Source: Atriophallophorus winterbourni
Lineage: Eukaryota > Platyhelminthes > Trematoda > Plagiorchiida > Microphallidae
Reading direction: 5' to 3'
Assembly (NCBI GenBank): GCA_013407085.1
Contig: JACCGJ010019932.1
Location: forward strand, 35,646 to 99,645
DNA length: 64,000 nucleotides
Positions 35,801-64,000 of this stretch are shown piece by piece. Under the pieces are notes generated by a model. That model saw only the letters and a program-made list of their open reading frames with translations. It did not search any database and was not told where the DNA came from. The position numbers were made by a program, and so were the translations under genes. Every line of letters starts with the position of its first letter. Positions within the stretch are counted from its first letter, which is position 1.

Positions 35801-38467
35801 TTTTCTGCACAGCTCAAGAGTGCTGCACTTAATTGCTGACGCCATAGTAGCTATCAGGTAGATATTCAAAAGCCAAGAATTTATCCACCTGAAGTAGACA
35901 CTCTATTATGTATTTCAGCTCTGTATTTTCTGTGTAATGCCAGACATCTGCTCATTTTTGGTCCACGAATATGAGTCTGCAATGTGGTTTATCGCATTAG
36001 GTAGCATGCTACACTGCTACACTTATATGTGTTCTCGAAGGAGACCAGTATTAAGCATCTATTCAAGCGCATTCAACCGTGTTGCCAGTAAATGCAATTT
36101 AATTTTTACCATAATTGCAAGCACGGATGTGTAATCGTTCAGAACTTATGTGCTGTGCAGCTAACACGGTGCTAAATTGATTGGCCACCGGTAGTGAGCT
36201 GCATACGAATGCACACTGAGGTTTCACGGCCATTGCTATTCTCTTTCACATATTTGTCTAGGCCTGGGCAACCTTACAGTATCTCCGCCCACGTGCAGTC
36301 TACGGTTGTGCGGCGTTCTGCCTAGAACCAGACTAGTGATTTATTACTAATGCAAGCAGGCCGTTTGAGTGTTTAAAACAACTCCAGCTACGATATTCTT
36401 GAAATCTGTCATAGCAAGCAAAATATCGTGATTATAGCCACGTAGTGAATTTTAACCTCAGTATGTTTACAAAGCGCAAATTAACATGTCGTCAATCTTA
36501 AGTCAATTGCAGAGACCACTCTAAAACAGGGGCTCCATACGAATATATATCCTTGTTGTTATCGCGACGTAAGAACTAAAATTATTGGTTCAACTATCGA
36601 ATTGCAGGAGCCGTGACAATTTTGAGGCAACAGAACAACATTGATTTCTCGTTACTGATATCCGGCAAGCTGGCACTGAGCGAACTTGATCGGGTTCGGA
36701 GGTGCATATTAACAACAGCTGTGCGGTATCCAACATTTATGCAAGATAAAGAAAAGTATATGAACGCCTTGCGACAAATTGCCAAATTAAATGGGATCCC
36801 AATAGCCAAGTGCACGCAAGACAGAGCTCGCCCCAGAAGCCTCGCTTTTCCAGCGGATCCCAAAAGAAGTAGTGAAAGCCAATTGAACGGCGTCGGCATA
36901 AATCGGTCTAAAACACCACAAAAGGTGAGTAAATTCAACTTAATCGAAAGAAAACGTCTCACTGTAATTTGATAAATAAAATTAGATCGCGATTACATAA
37001 CGCAATATGATAAAGAGCTAATAATGTGTCAAGTAAATCTGACTGCATAGATGGGGATAAATGTTATTTTATCTTGTGGCTTATCCAATACAAATGTGCA
37101 CAATGCTTTTAAAATAAGATGATCAGCATCATCCATATTCAAGATAGGATTATATTGATATGACTTTCTGTATAACTTGTTCGCTTTTTGGCATTAATAT
37201 TGACAGAAAATTATTCATGATTTACAACCGATATTTGCCTACGGGAACACAACGGATATTTGTCGAAGGAACAGCCTCAATGCCTGACATGTGCAAACAA
37301 CGAGTCAAGTATAGTGAAAGATTCGAACAACACTGCTTTCACACTATCATAAATTCTAACAATCTTTTCCCATCGCTCCAACCGACAAACATACGCACAT
37401 CGCTAAGATGTTTACAGCAACATCACTAGTGACTACGGTTTCTTAACAGCGTAATGTGCTTAATCGCTTCGTTTAGGATCAAAAGGCCAAACGGTAGTTT
37501 TTGGCACGGTTTTTAAAGTACACGGACGATCATTCAATTGCTTTTGATACGTATATCGAATAAGATTTTCAAAACATATACACAAGAAAACAGTGATGAC
37601 CAGACAATCAAGAGCAATAAAATCACTTAAATTGTCGAATTAAAAATAGTAAAAATAGTTTCAGTTTAATATTGGTTACCACCTATTTATTCCTTTAAGC
37701 TTAAAGAGCTTGTCAGCACCGTATGTCTTTTTCGAGCCGCTAAACACAATCCTATTGTTTAAAAATGATTAGGGCAAACAGATCGACACCTGTTATATCG
37801 TGAAAATGCAAGGGATGTAAGTGGCCCGATGTATTTACGTTTTTTGTTTAAACAGAGTGGATCTATAAGATCAACGCGTACTACTTCTGGATCAGAAACG
37901 AGTGATCGTTCAAAAAAGAGAACCGCTGGAATACGGTCGAAAAGCTGCACGGATGACACAAGGATTTCGAACAAGGTCGAAATCGGGGAAAAAGACTGGG
38001 AAACAGATGAGAAAAACATGGAAATCCAACGTTCAGATAGTTCTATTTATTCCGAAAAGAGCGCAAAGACAGAAAATAAAGAATTATTAATCGATTCGAA
38101 AATATCGATGCAGAAACACATTTTAAGTTCAATCATGAGCCTAAGATTACCCACGGGTGATTTATCAAACGAAATCGGATGCATACCAAAACTCACCAGT
38201 GAAATTTTGAACAGACAAAAGACCGGGAAAGAATATTACGAGGGGGAATTTGTCACCCTACAAAACAGTATACCAATGCTTCCCAGAGGAGTGTGTGGCT
38301 GTCAACTGTTCACACATGGTTCATTAAAATCGCAAAGTTCCGAGACAAAACATTCAGGGAAACGTGCAAAAAGTTCAGCTTCAAACGACATTCCAAAAAG
38401 AATGGCAGGGGCCACAGTTCCGGTCATACTAGAGCTCGATCTTCGACATCCACTTATCGATGCTTGA
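32587..38467 (+). CDS. MATCAP: Microtubule-associated tyrosine carboxypeptidase (MATCAP/KIAA0895-like, DUF1704)
   Basis: Predicted metallopeptidase that removes the C-terminal tyrosine of alpha-tubulin. Seven exons join in phase: 32,587-32,805; 32,845-33,056; 33,089-33,239; 33,854-34,022; 34,248-34,415; 36,608-36,924; 37,856-38,467 (1,848 nt, 615 residues). HEIGTHY at about residues 188-194 gives the HExxxH zinc ligands. TEEGLA at about 225-230 supplies the family's third ligand Glu. Other family landmarks are WCEDLVG, LQPWYG, IPALLYY, FKDLFEHLGKY, RWKHCMRIKR, GKDQRYFEG, ILRQQNNIDFSLL and YPTFMQDKEKYMNAL. Between NPT and EEG there are about eight extra residues. Exon 7 adds ~200 serine/lysine-rich residues not recognised from the family. 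Start: the first ATG in the open frame; an upstream non-coding or short coding exon cannot be excluded. Convergent with KARS1. Confidence 0.88.
32845..33056 (+). CDS. MATCAP: MATCAP-like exon 2
   Basis: Start after ttag gives phase 0 and a 39-nt intron. The alternative acceptor at 32,873 would break the phase. Codes for FREATRILNIVCKRF and WCEDLVG. Donor AG|gtaaat. Confidence 0.75.
33089..33239 (+). CDS. MATCAP: MATCAP-like exon 3 with the HEIGTH zinc motif
   Basis: It follows a 32-nt intron (33,057-33,088). The split codon AG|T gives Ser. It codes for LNLMDHEIGTHY and ends at TAT|gtatcc. Confidence 0.85.
33240..33853 (+). other. MATCAP intron 3, nothing recognised
   Basis: 614 nt, AT-rich. 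A 65-codon open frame at 33,428-33,625 has no family match and no phase-compatible place in the gene. Confidence 0.5.
33854..34022 (+). CDS. MATCAP: MATCAP-like exon 4 with the zinc-ligand Glu
   Basis: Acceptor ttctag. Codes for LQPWYGKRDIYGLNPT, TEEGLACVHTIL and GIPALLY. It ends with one base before gtaagt. Confidence 0.85.
34248..34415 (+). CDS. MATCAP: MATCAP-like exon 5
   Basis: Acceptor tgacag; the split codon makes the Tyr of ALLYY. Codes for FKDLFEHLGKYI, RWKHCMRIKRC and GKDQRYFEG. Donor GAAG|gtacgt. The open frame upstream of 34,248 is intronic. Confidence 0.85.
34416..35290 (+). other. First part of MATCAP intron 5, nothing recognised
   Basis: No coding or repeat motif found on either strand. 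Confidence 0.4.
35295..35610 (+). mobile_element. RTE-like fragment in MATCAP intron 5
   Basis: Plus-strand pieces such as RLCWWSSNATEMESAAD, EQRAEHFEAPFNRHSEITDF and TEHCTL match the linker between endonuclease and RT in the RTE copy at 49.8-52.8 kb. Frame changes and stops mark it as old. Confidence 0.65.
35627..35830 (-). repeat. SINE family I copy
   Basis: Contains aagcttgatccaggcc, cacgtgggctaac, gtcaggttgtccaggc and gcaactcactacc words of the family, in antisense orientation relative to its CATA tail. Confidence 0.65.
36136..36340 (+). repeat. SINE family I copy
   Basis: Carries gctgtgcagctaacac, ggtagtgagctgcat, ctaggcctgggcaacc and cccacgtgcagtc. The tail end is degraded. Confidence 0.7.
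36608..36924 (+). CDS. MATCAP: MATCAP-like exon 6
   Basis: Acceptor ttgcag after a 2.2-kb intron. Codes for ILRQQNNIDFSLLISGKL and YPTFMQDKEKYMNAL, the last conserved part of the domain. Donor AAG|gtgagt, phase 0. Confidence 0.85.
36925..37855 (+). other. MATCAP intron 6, nothing recognised
   Basis: AT-rich. Short open frames only, none with a recognised motif. Confidence 0.45.
37856..38467 (+). CDS. MATCAP: MATCAP-like exon 7, unrecognised C-terminal extension
   Basis: Acceptor aaacag, phase 0, open to TGA at 38,465-38,467. Rich in Ser, Thr, Lys and Arg, with no recognised domain. Its assignment rests on phase, on the splice sites and on the poly(A) signal that follows. Confidence 0.7.
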   Translation, partial: SGSIRSTRTTSGSETSDRSKKRTAGIRSKSCTDDTRISNKVEIGEKDWETDEKNMEIQRSDSSIYSEKSAKTENKELLIDSKISMQKHILSSIMSLRLPTGDLSNEIGCIPKLTSEILNRQKTGKEYYEGEFVTLQNSIPMLPRGVCGCQLFTHGSLKSQSSETKHSGKRAKSSASNDIPKRMAGATVPVILELDLRHPLIDA

Positions 38468-38477
38468 AACGACTTTA

Positions 38478-38483
38478 AATAAA
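38478..38483 (+). terminator. Poly(A) signal of the MATCAP-like gene
   Basis: AATAAA beginning 11 nt after the stop codon, which would give a very short 3' UTR. Confidence 0.65.
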
Positions 38484-38687
38484 CCACTTCATTTCACAAA
38501 CATTATTTTCTGAAGCAACTGGCAGAAGTAAAATCAATCTAGTTGTCTGAAGAAAATACTATTCAAAGGACGCGCAGAAGCAACAAAAAGTTTTGTGGTT
38601 ATAAAACAGTATTGAAGTCAAAGAATTATTCAAAGTTGCTAGATCATACATTCAGCGGGGCGCATTAATTATTAATACCGCTATCGG

Positions 38688-38790
38688 TCTGGACCTGGAT
38701 AACCTGACAATATCTTCGCCCACGTGCGGTTTATAACTGTGTAACGTTTGCCTGGATCAGGCTTGTGCTTTCATACATATATAGTGCTAG
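38688..38790 (+). repeat. SINE family I, 3' part
   Basis: Has gcccacgtgcgg, tttgcctggatcaggc and cttgtgctttcatacata. Confidence 0.65.
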
Positions 38791-38935
38791 AACAGCATCG
38801 AACCAGGAAAAGGGCCGGACAGTCAGAAACTGCGTGTGAGCTGTATTATCAGATTACCTAAGCTAACCGTTATACTCACATGAGCTTGCAGTTTTTTTTA
38901 ATTAGGACCCTGTGCTTAACAGTAATGCTCATGAT

Positions 38936-39012
38936 CTGTATGTATGTATGTATGAAAGCACAAGCCTGATACAGGCAAAGTGTCGCACAGTCATAGACTG
39001 CACAGTGAGCAA
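38936..39012 (-). repeat. SINE family I, 3' part
   Basis: Starts with a tgtatgtatgtatg tail, then gaaagcacaagcctga and agtcatagactgcac. Confidence 0.65.
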
Positions 39013-39635
39013 TAGCTCTTCTGAAATGCCGCCTCGCCGGTGTTGTTAACTTGACAAGCATTTCGTCTCACGGGACATGAAAGCTTTGTCGCTTATCGAG
39101 AAGTCAACCGCAACATTACAAATTCAACTGTAATGAATTTCTTGCGAGGCAAACATATTTTAAAATGGCGCAAAAATAAAACATGAAAAACTAACCGCCA
39201 AACAGTGTAAGATTTCGAATACCATGAGTTATTATACTATCAATTGGTTAACATTTCACGCTAAAACGTAACTAATGGTGCTATAAGACAGAGAGAATTC
39301 ATATCATGACAGACCGTATCCATGAATCGACAGAATGAGATAAAATTCATATTCCACATGTCAGCAACTTTAGAATGATTAGCTAATAGCACACTGTAGT
39401 CTAGTGCAGTGTTAAAAAACCGCCAACGATATTACACTGAACTAATTCAAAAAAGCTCATCACCGACATTCTATAAAGATTGAACGTTGGCCCATCACAA
39501 ACTATAAAAAATTTACGCCGCCAATTAATAAGTAAGTGAAAGGCCTAATAATTTAATATACAAATAATCAACAAATTGAATATAATAAAACGAAAACCTT
39601 TATTTGTACGGAAACATGTTGGATCGAGCATATAT
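39013..39635. other. Intergenic, nothing recognised
   Basis: No ORF, repeat or RNA gene noticed. Confidence 0.4.
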
Positions 39636-39639
39636 AAAA

Positions 39640-39715
39640 TCACAAGCCTGATCCAGGCAAAGTGCCGCACGTGGGATATGACACTATCAGGTTGCCCAGA
39701 TACAGGGAAAGAAAA
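39640..39715 (-). repeat. SINE family I, 3' part with internal deletion
   Basis: Has cacaagcctgatccaggc, gtgccgcacgtggga and atcaggttgccc. The middle agtcagagactg is missing. Confidence 0.6.
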
Positions 39716-39784
39716 TAGATGGATAACTGGTGAGGTGAGAGTAAAACACTTTGCTTACTGCCTAAAAACTACTAGACATTACGG

Positions 39785-40020
39785 ATGTGCACTCGTGCAG
39801 CATTTCTGTGCTGTGCGGCTAACATCGTGCTAAATTAATTGGCCAACGGTAGTGAGCTGCATGCGAGTACACGCTGGAGTCTCACTACCATTTCTATTTC
39901 CATTCCCCCCCCTCATATCTGTCTAGGCCTGGGCAACCTGACAGTATCTTAGCCCACGTGCAGTCTCTGAATGTGCGGCACTTTGCCTGGATCAGGCTTG
40001 TGCTTTCATACCATACCATA
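39785..40020 (+). repeat. SINE family I, near full-length copy
   Basis: About 235 bp from gatgtgcactcgtgcag to a cataccatac tail. The front has ttggccaacggtagtg, which resembles a pol III box A. A weak box-B-like ctggagtctcac lies about 35 nt further on. This is the best plus-strand representative of the family. Confidence 0.75.
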
Positions 40021-40660
40021 CTAGACATTACGCAACTGATAGATAAAACCGAACCGCCTGAAAACGAGATTGTTAAAAGGTAAACCTAGTTTGTTAAACG
40101 TAAATGAGTATTGGAGCGATGTTCTAGGGAGCAGTTACATGCCACCCTCAATGTATGACCTAGAATGGGTATGACAGATATTTATACAGCGGCAACATTA
40201 TAAACTCTTTACACAGAGTGCAAAGGAGTGGGAGATAGCATCAAATCAATCGACTCAAAATCGCACTCCTTGTCTTAACGTCTATCAAGTTCACACAGGC
40301 TTCAGGACACTCGATCTTACGTTACTGAAACATTTCAGTAAAATAGTGGTCTTAACAAGGAGCGATAGCCCGAATAGAGCATGACTGTTTAGAAAATATT
40401 GCGCACTTACCCAATAACTCACAACAAATATAACGTACTGTCGTAAAAGAACAACTTTACTAAACCAACTGTGCTACTGCTACAGAGAGAAAAGTGTTTA
40501 CTTTGGAGTTAAGGACTTGTACGCCACAGAAAGCATTCCGCGTCATCATTGGGACAGTTGCTCAAACCCCAGTAGCTCAACGTGGCATTTTATCAAATAA
40601 AAGGCTTCTGTTGTTGACTCTAAATAAAAAGTCAAAGTTTGCGTGGAAAATTCGTTCCTT
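40021..40660. other. Intergenic, nothing recognised
   Basis: No coding, RNA or repeat signal noticed. Confidence 0.4.
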
Positions 40661-40689
40661 ATGTTTGTGACTATTTATATTTTATTTTA

Positions 40690-40790
40690 ATTTCTCATAT
40701 TTGTGTAGGCCTGGGCAATCTGATACTATTTTAGCCCACTTGCAGTCAATGTCTGTGGCACTTTGCCTCGAACAGGTTTGTGTTTTCATA
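40690..40790 (+). repeat. SINE family I, 3' part
   Basis: Has gtaggcctgggcaatc, gcccacttgcagtc and tgcctcgaacaggtttgtg. It directly abuts the inverted-repeat element that follows. Confidence 0.6.
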
Positions 40791-40791
40791 C

Positions 40792-41131
40792 ATGTTTGTG
40801 ACTACTCATCAGTACCAAGTCATTTGAAATATTGACACGGAGAATAGATATGTTGTGCGACCACAGCAGATGTTGATGGCTATTTCACGACTGTTCGGCC
40901 AGACAGAGTTACTCAAATGTGCTAGTCTGAAGAAAGATTCATGAATGCTAAATTGCGATCGGTCAAACGGTAGTCGGACGACAGTGGTGGAGTTCTGGGG
41001 TTCGAGTCCCACCCGAGGCAGATATGAAATGATGACGAGCTCCAATAAGAGCAAAGCTCGAGCCCACTGCGTCCATTATGGACCGCCGTGATTATTTCGA
41101 GACTTGGTACTGATAAGTAGTCACAAACATA
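40792..41131. mobile_element. ~340-bp element with ~30-bp terminal inverted repeats (MITE-like)
   Basis: The left end atgtttgtgactactcat and the right end (complement reads atgtttgtgactacttat) are inverted copies that continue through cagtaccaagtc, with one or two mismatches in 30. It has no coding capacity. An internal ggttcgagtccc at 40,999-41,010 looks like a tRNA box B. No target duplication is evident. It could be a foldback DNA element or a SINE captured between inverted ends. Confidence 0.6.
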
Positions 41132-41482
41132 AAGATCAAGTGGTACTCAAGGCTTCGATACATTAACTGCTTAGTACTTTGTGGACTGAACAGCTTTACT
41201 TAAGCATATCACAAGTGGTGGTGATAAGAGCATATACCTTCAAGTGTTGTATGAGAAATTAATGAACATTTTTAATTCACATGCTGCAGCCAATCACGCA
41301 AACGTTACAATAGTGGATGAAAGGAACTTTCAACATCACGAAAATATCCACTTTATAAAACCCACCCCTTTAGGAGAACGAGGGAATAGTAAACAAAATA
41401 AAAACACAAATACCACAATTGTAAGCATATCTTTGTTTAGGGATACGCCTGAACAGACAAACAGATGGGTACATGTATCTAA
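41132..41482. other. Region between element and KARS1 stop, probable KARS1 3' UTR
   Basis: No conserved frame. No clear minus-strand AATAAA was found. Confidence 0.35.
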
Positions 41483-61169
<19,687 letters not shown>

Positions 61170-61202
61170 CTATGAATAAATTAACGTAAAAGCAAAATTA
61201 CA

Positions 61203-61415
61203 ATGGCATCTGCTTCGTCATTCTGGGTATTCCCATCAGTTTTACTTTTATCAGGAGTATTGGCATTAACGTTAATATTCGTCATTATCTTTGCAAACTT
61301 CCTAGGATGTATTGCAACTAGCTCTACAGATTTAAGTAGGCAACGTATTAGCATACACGCTACACAAGCGGCCTTCAAATTAAAAAGTGCACTCCACAAG
61401 AGTTCAACACACTGA
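61203..61415 (+). CDS. Small membrane protein candidate, 70 residues
   Basis: ATG in a good context (acaATGg) opens MASASSFWVFPSVLL, a hydrophobic stretch to about residue 38 that could be one membrane span, then a basic tail to KSSTH and TGA. It resembles small single-span proteins in layout only; no family was recognised. It is antisense to KARS1, 33 bp from exon a, inside the presumed upstream KARS1 intron. It could be chance. Confidence 0.25.
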   Translation: MASASSFWVFPSVLLLSGVLALTLIFVIIFANFLGCIATSSTDLSRQRISIHATQAAFKLKSALHKSSTH

Positions 61416-61433
61416 ATAATTCGAGGCGATTTG

Positions 61434-61540
61434 TTCAGTTCAGTTCAGTTGCACAGGACAGTAAGTGGCAAACAAGCCAATCGAGCTCCAGAATTTTTTT
61501 TGGCGGAAAGCTGCAGAGAAGAAACCACCACTGCCAAAGC
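61434..61540 (-). mobile_element. CR1-like 3' end fragment, inverted
   Basis: The complement matches the terminal part of the CR1 3' UTR at 62,585-62,700. It starts with the gttcagttcagttcag repeats and continues through cacaggacagtaagtggc and ccaatcgagctccagaa. Confidence 0.65.
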
Positions 61541-61663
61541 TGTAGTGAACTGCTTCCACTTTGTAACTTCGTATTTTGTACATACAATTTTGTCTTTGTA
61601 TAGTTATTCGTTTTTGGCCATTTGAACTTCATCTGTATCAATGCTTGTACAATATACTTTTTG
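61541..61663 (+). repeat. Truncated Ty3/gypsy-like LTR (first 123 bp)
   Basis: Starts tgtagtgaactgcttcc and matches the first ~123 bp of the LTR at 63,312-63,717. It then switches without a gap into CR1 coding sequence at cagacgatg. Confidence 0.75.
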
Positions 61664-62700
61664 CAGACGATGTCAAGTTTATCGGATCGCTGAACGAACA
61701 GGATCTTTTTGAGGATATAGAAAAGGTCATCAAGTGGTCTTCCACGTGGTATCTACCAATCAACTTCTCCAAAAGCTATCTTCTGTCCAAAGCTGCAACG
61801 AAGCTGCAGGTTGCTGGACCTGATAACATACTGGAGATAACTGGGGTATCAAAAGTCCGGGACTTAGGTATTGCGGTTTCAGCGGACTTTAAATGGGCTG
61901 ATCAATGTGCAGCTGCTGCACAACGCGCTAGGAACCAGCTCTTTCGCCTCCGATCAGTTTTATCCTGCAGGTCCCCGGAGGTTTTCATCCAATTGTATAA
62001 AGCGATAGTGAGACCTCATCTCGAGTATTGCGTTCAAGCTTGGTCTCCTTACTTGGAAAAGGACATTGCCACGCTTGAAGGTGTTCAGCGCCTAGCTACT
62101 CTTATGATTGAAGGGCAATCTGGGAAGTCATATGAACAACGACTGTTGAGTCTAGATCTCTTCTCGCTAAAAAGAAAGCGACTACGTGGGGATCTGATCG
62201 AGACCTTTAAAATCGTTAGAGGCTTTAGTTCTATTGATCCGGCTGATATGTATGCTCTTGCGCCAGTGGTAGGTACTCGAGGCCATTCACTGAAACTGGC
62301 AAAGCAACATGTCAGGTCTAATGCACGTAAGCACTTCTTTAGCGAAAGGGTAGTGAATCATTGGAACTGTCCGCCCGAAGAGGTAGTTTGTTCTACTTCA
62401 GTAACGTGCTTGAAATATACACTCGACTCTATCTGGCGCTCTGTGTTTCCCAATTTTTATCCCTAATTTTATAGTTTTTCTTCAATTTGTCGTTGGCACG
62501 CACTAATGTCTCTCCTCACCTATTGGGTGAGGGGAGTTTTTCTGTCGCATTCCAGCCAAAGTCATACCAGAAGAATATTGAACCTACTATTCGAAGTGGT
62601 GGACGCTCTTTTAGCTTACCACCGGAAGTATTCTGGATGCTCGATTGGCAAACCTGCCACATATCTTCCTGTGCAAACTGAACTGAACTGAACTGAACTG
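61664..62700 (+). mobile_element. 5'-truncated CR1-like element (element E): RT end and 3' UTR
   Basis: The open frame to 62,466 reads FADDVKFIGSLNEQDLF, INFSKSYLLSKAA, LGIAVSADFKWADQCAAAAQ, LYKAIVRPHLEYCVQAWSP and SLKRKRLRGDLIETFKIVR, ending FPNFYP. It is intact over ~260 codons. A 3' UTR and (GAACT)n tail follow. Same subfamily as element D. It is flanked on both sides by gypsy-like sequence. Confidence 0.8.
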
Positions 62701-63239
62701 CTATCAAAGAAGACATGCAGTGCTCAGCCGCAGAGTTAGTTTTTGGTACCACCCTGTGTCTTGCCGGTGAACTGGTTGTGCCTAGCCAGTCACCACCTCC
62801 GTTGTCAGATTATATTTTGCGCTTGCGATCGTTCATGTCAAAGTTGGACTTTACGCCTCCGCGACAGCGCATCATCCACCAACAGAAATCACCTCATTTT
62901 GATACGTGTGATTTTGTTTTTGTGCGACGTGACTCTGTTTGTGAACCACTTCAACCATCCTATCATGGACCTCACAGAGTTATTAAGCGAAAACACAAGT
63001 ACTTCGTTTCGGAAATGAATGGCAAACGTGATACGGTTTCAATTGATCGTCTTAAGCCAGCTTTCGTTGAGTTTCAGCCGCCAAATCCACCAAGTGTCAT
63101 TAACCCTCAATCACTACAGCTTGATAATCCTCATGTGCTTACCTCCCATCATGTTCATTTCAATCCCCCGGTCCCTCCTACTCCCGTTCAAACCCGAACT
63201 GGTAGACATATGCACTGGCCCAAACGCCTTGCTAACTAG
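62701..63239 (+). pseudogene. Ty3/gypsy-like polyprotein, integrase C-terminal end
   Basis: Reads KEDMQCSAAELVFGTTLCL and GELVVPSQSPPPLSDYIL, then the integrase C-terminal fold (DFVFVRRDSV, SYHGPHRVIKRKHKYFV, TVSIDRLKPAFVEF). It ends with a proline-rich tail to RLAN and TAG at 63,239. The pattern and LTR fit CsRn1-like elements known from liver flukes. Only the 3' part of pol is present. Confidence 0.8.
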
Positions 63240-63295
63240 GTAAACTTATGAATATTTCGGGCGTATGTTACCCTTCATTCAAGCCTAACTAACGC

Positions 63296-63311
63296 TCTGG
63301 TGGGGAGGTAT
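63296..63311 (+). promoter_or_regulatory. Polypurine tract before the gypsy LTR
   Basis: The purine-rich tggtggggagg immediately precedes the LTR, as expected for plus-strand priming. Confidence 0.6.
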
Positions 63312-63717
63312 TGTAGTGAACTGATTCCACTTTGTAACTTCGTATTTTGTACATACAATTTTAGCTCTGTATAGTTATTCGTTTTTTGGCCATGTACACT
63401 TCATCTTTATCAATGCTTGTACAATATACTTTTTGGCGTTCAATACAATTTCGAACTTGGACTTTGTCTTCTTCTCTGGTTGCGAAGTCTGTGTGCATTA
63501 CTGCGCGCCGGAATTTGTGATTAACGGATTCTCCAACATTTTAGCGCTTTCTGCACCTTGGATTCCATTTCTTGGATTTTCCTGTGTGGAATACTTCGCT
63601 ATCGTTGGACGTTACGGATCTTTCATTGGACATTAGCTCCTTTGGTCTTTTGGTGAGTTCTTTCATTTTTTTGCCATTTTTGTGTGTAGTGCTAGACTAT
63701 ATTTTTGGTCCACTACA
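63312..63717 (+). repeat. Ty3/gypsy-like LTR, complete (~406 bp)
   Basis: Begins tgtagtgaac and ends ccactaca, with TG...CA ends. The left side is pol and PPT, so it acts as a 3' LTR. The right side is a primer-binding-site-like sequence, so it is also placed as a 5' LTR. Confidence 0.8.
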
Positions 63718-63721
63718 TAAT

Positions 63722-63737
63722 TGGTGAGCCCGACTAC
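63722..63737 (+). promoter_or_regulatory. Primer-binding-site-like sequence after the LTR
   Basis: tggtgagcccgactac resembles the tRNA-Trp-type primer site used by CsRn1-like elements. It lies 4 bases after the LTR end. Confidence 0.5.
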
Positions 63738-64000
63738 TACAAAGCGTTTATTCTAATTGTGATTTGGATATCCTTGACGATCGCGATGCCAAGGGATTAT
63801 CCGTGTTGTATTTAGGAAGCACCTCGTTATGAATGATGCTGGAAAGATAAGAATACATTTCTCTTCACCAGTACGGTGAGAGGTCAGCTAAAGAAGAGTT
63901 GTGTATTAAACAAACAGAACTTTAGCATTTACTTACTTACCAAACAACGCTAAAAATGGTGAACTACCTAATCTTGCATAAAAATTAGGGGGAGAATTCA
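63738..64000 (+). mobile_element. Probable gypsy leader continuing past the window edge
   Basis: Follows the primer-binding-like site. No gag frame is yet recognisable, and the element may continue beyond 64,000. Confidence 0.4.

Noticed and set aside
36594..36962. 122-codon minus-strand frame
   Set aside because: Shadow of MATCAP exon 6, which matches the protein family on the plus strand.
40997..41010. A tRNA gene at the ggttcgagtccc word
   Set aside because: No paired acceptor stem or anticodon arm could be laid out around it; more likely a tRNA-derived part of a repeat.

Overview
This is eukaryotic nuclear DNA, most likely from a flatworm and probably a digenean trematode. Three things support this. 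Two host genes carry introns of only 30, 32 and 39 nt, like the micro-introns known in schistosomes and other flukes. The transposable-element mix is typical of fluke genomes: CR1-like and RTE non-LTR elements, a GIY-YIG Penelope-like element, a BEL/Pao element and a CsRn1-like Ty3/gypsy element. The intergenic DNA is AT-rich and crowded with elements. Species cannot be named from this window.

Only two conserved host genes are evident, and they face each other tail to tail. On the plus strand, 32,587-38,467 encodes a MATCAP/KIAA0895-type tubulin tyrosine carboxypeptidase (DUF1704) in seven exons with consistent phases, an HEIGTH zinc motif and a poly(A) signal just after the stop. On the minus strand, 61,169-41,483 holds seven 3' exons of cytosolic lysyl-tRNA synthetase (KARS1). 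They carry the OB-fold region, class II motifs 1-3 and a long lysine-rich tail. The N-terminal exons lie outside the window.

Layout: 1-1,240, a diverged BEL/Pao-like copy. 1,240-3,100, a hAT-like transposase relic with GC-rich codons. 3,150-13,300, three CR1-like elements, one nested inside another. 13,456-32,185, a tandem ladder of seven ~1.03-kb LTRs alternating with six ~1.2-kb gag-only internal regions. The ladder is interrupted by a full-length CR1-like element (exact 4-bp duplication) and a ~0.5-kb SINE-like repeat (exact 7-bp duplication). 32,187-38,500, the MATCAP gene. 38,700-41,130, SINE copies and a ~340-bp inverted-repeat element. 41,483-61,169, KARS1, whose 11.2-kb last intron holds a nearly intact RTE, a second RTE shattered by SINEs, and a Penelope-like element inserted in that RTE. 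61,430-64,000, a patchwork of CR1 and gypsy pieces.

The host genes are housekeeping-type. The strongest candidate for something new is the gag-only BEL/Pao LTR ladder. Five of its six internal regions are disrupted at the same gag homopolymer, which suggests spread by unequal recombination or segmental amplification rather than repeated retrotransposition. No rRNA, canonical tRNA gene or CRISPR array was recognised.
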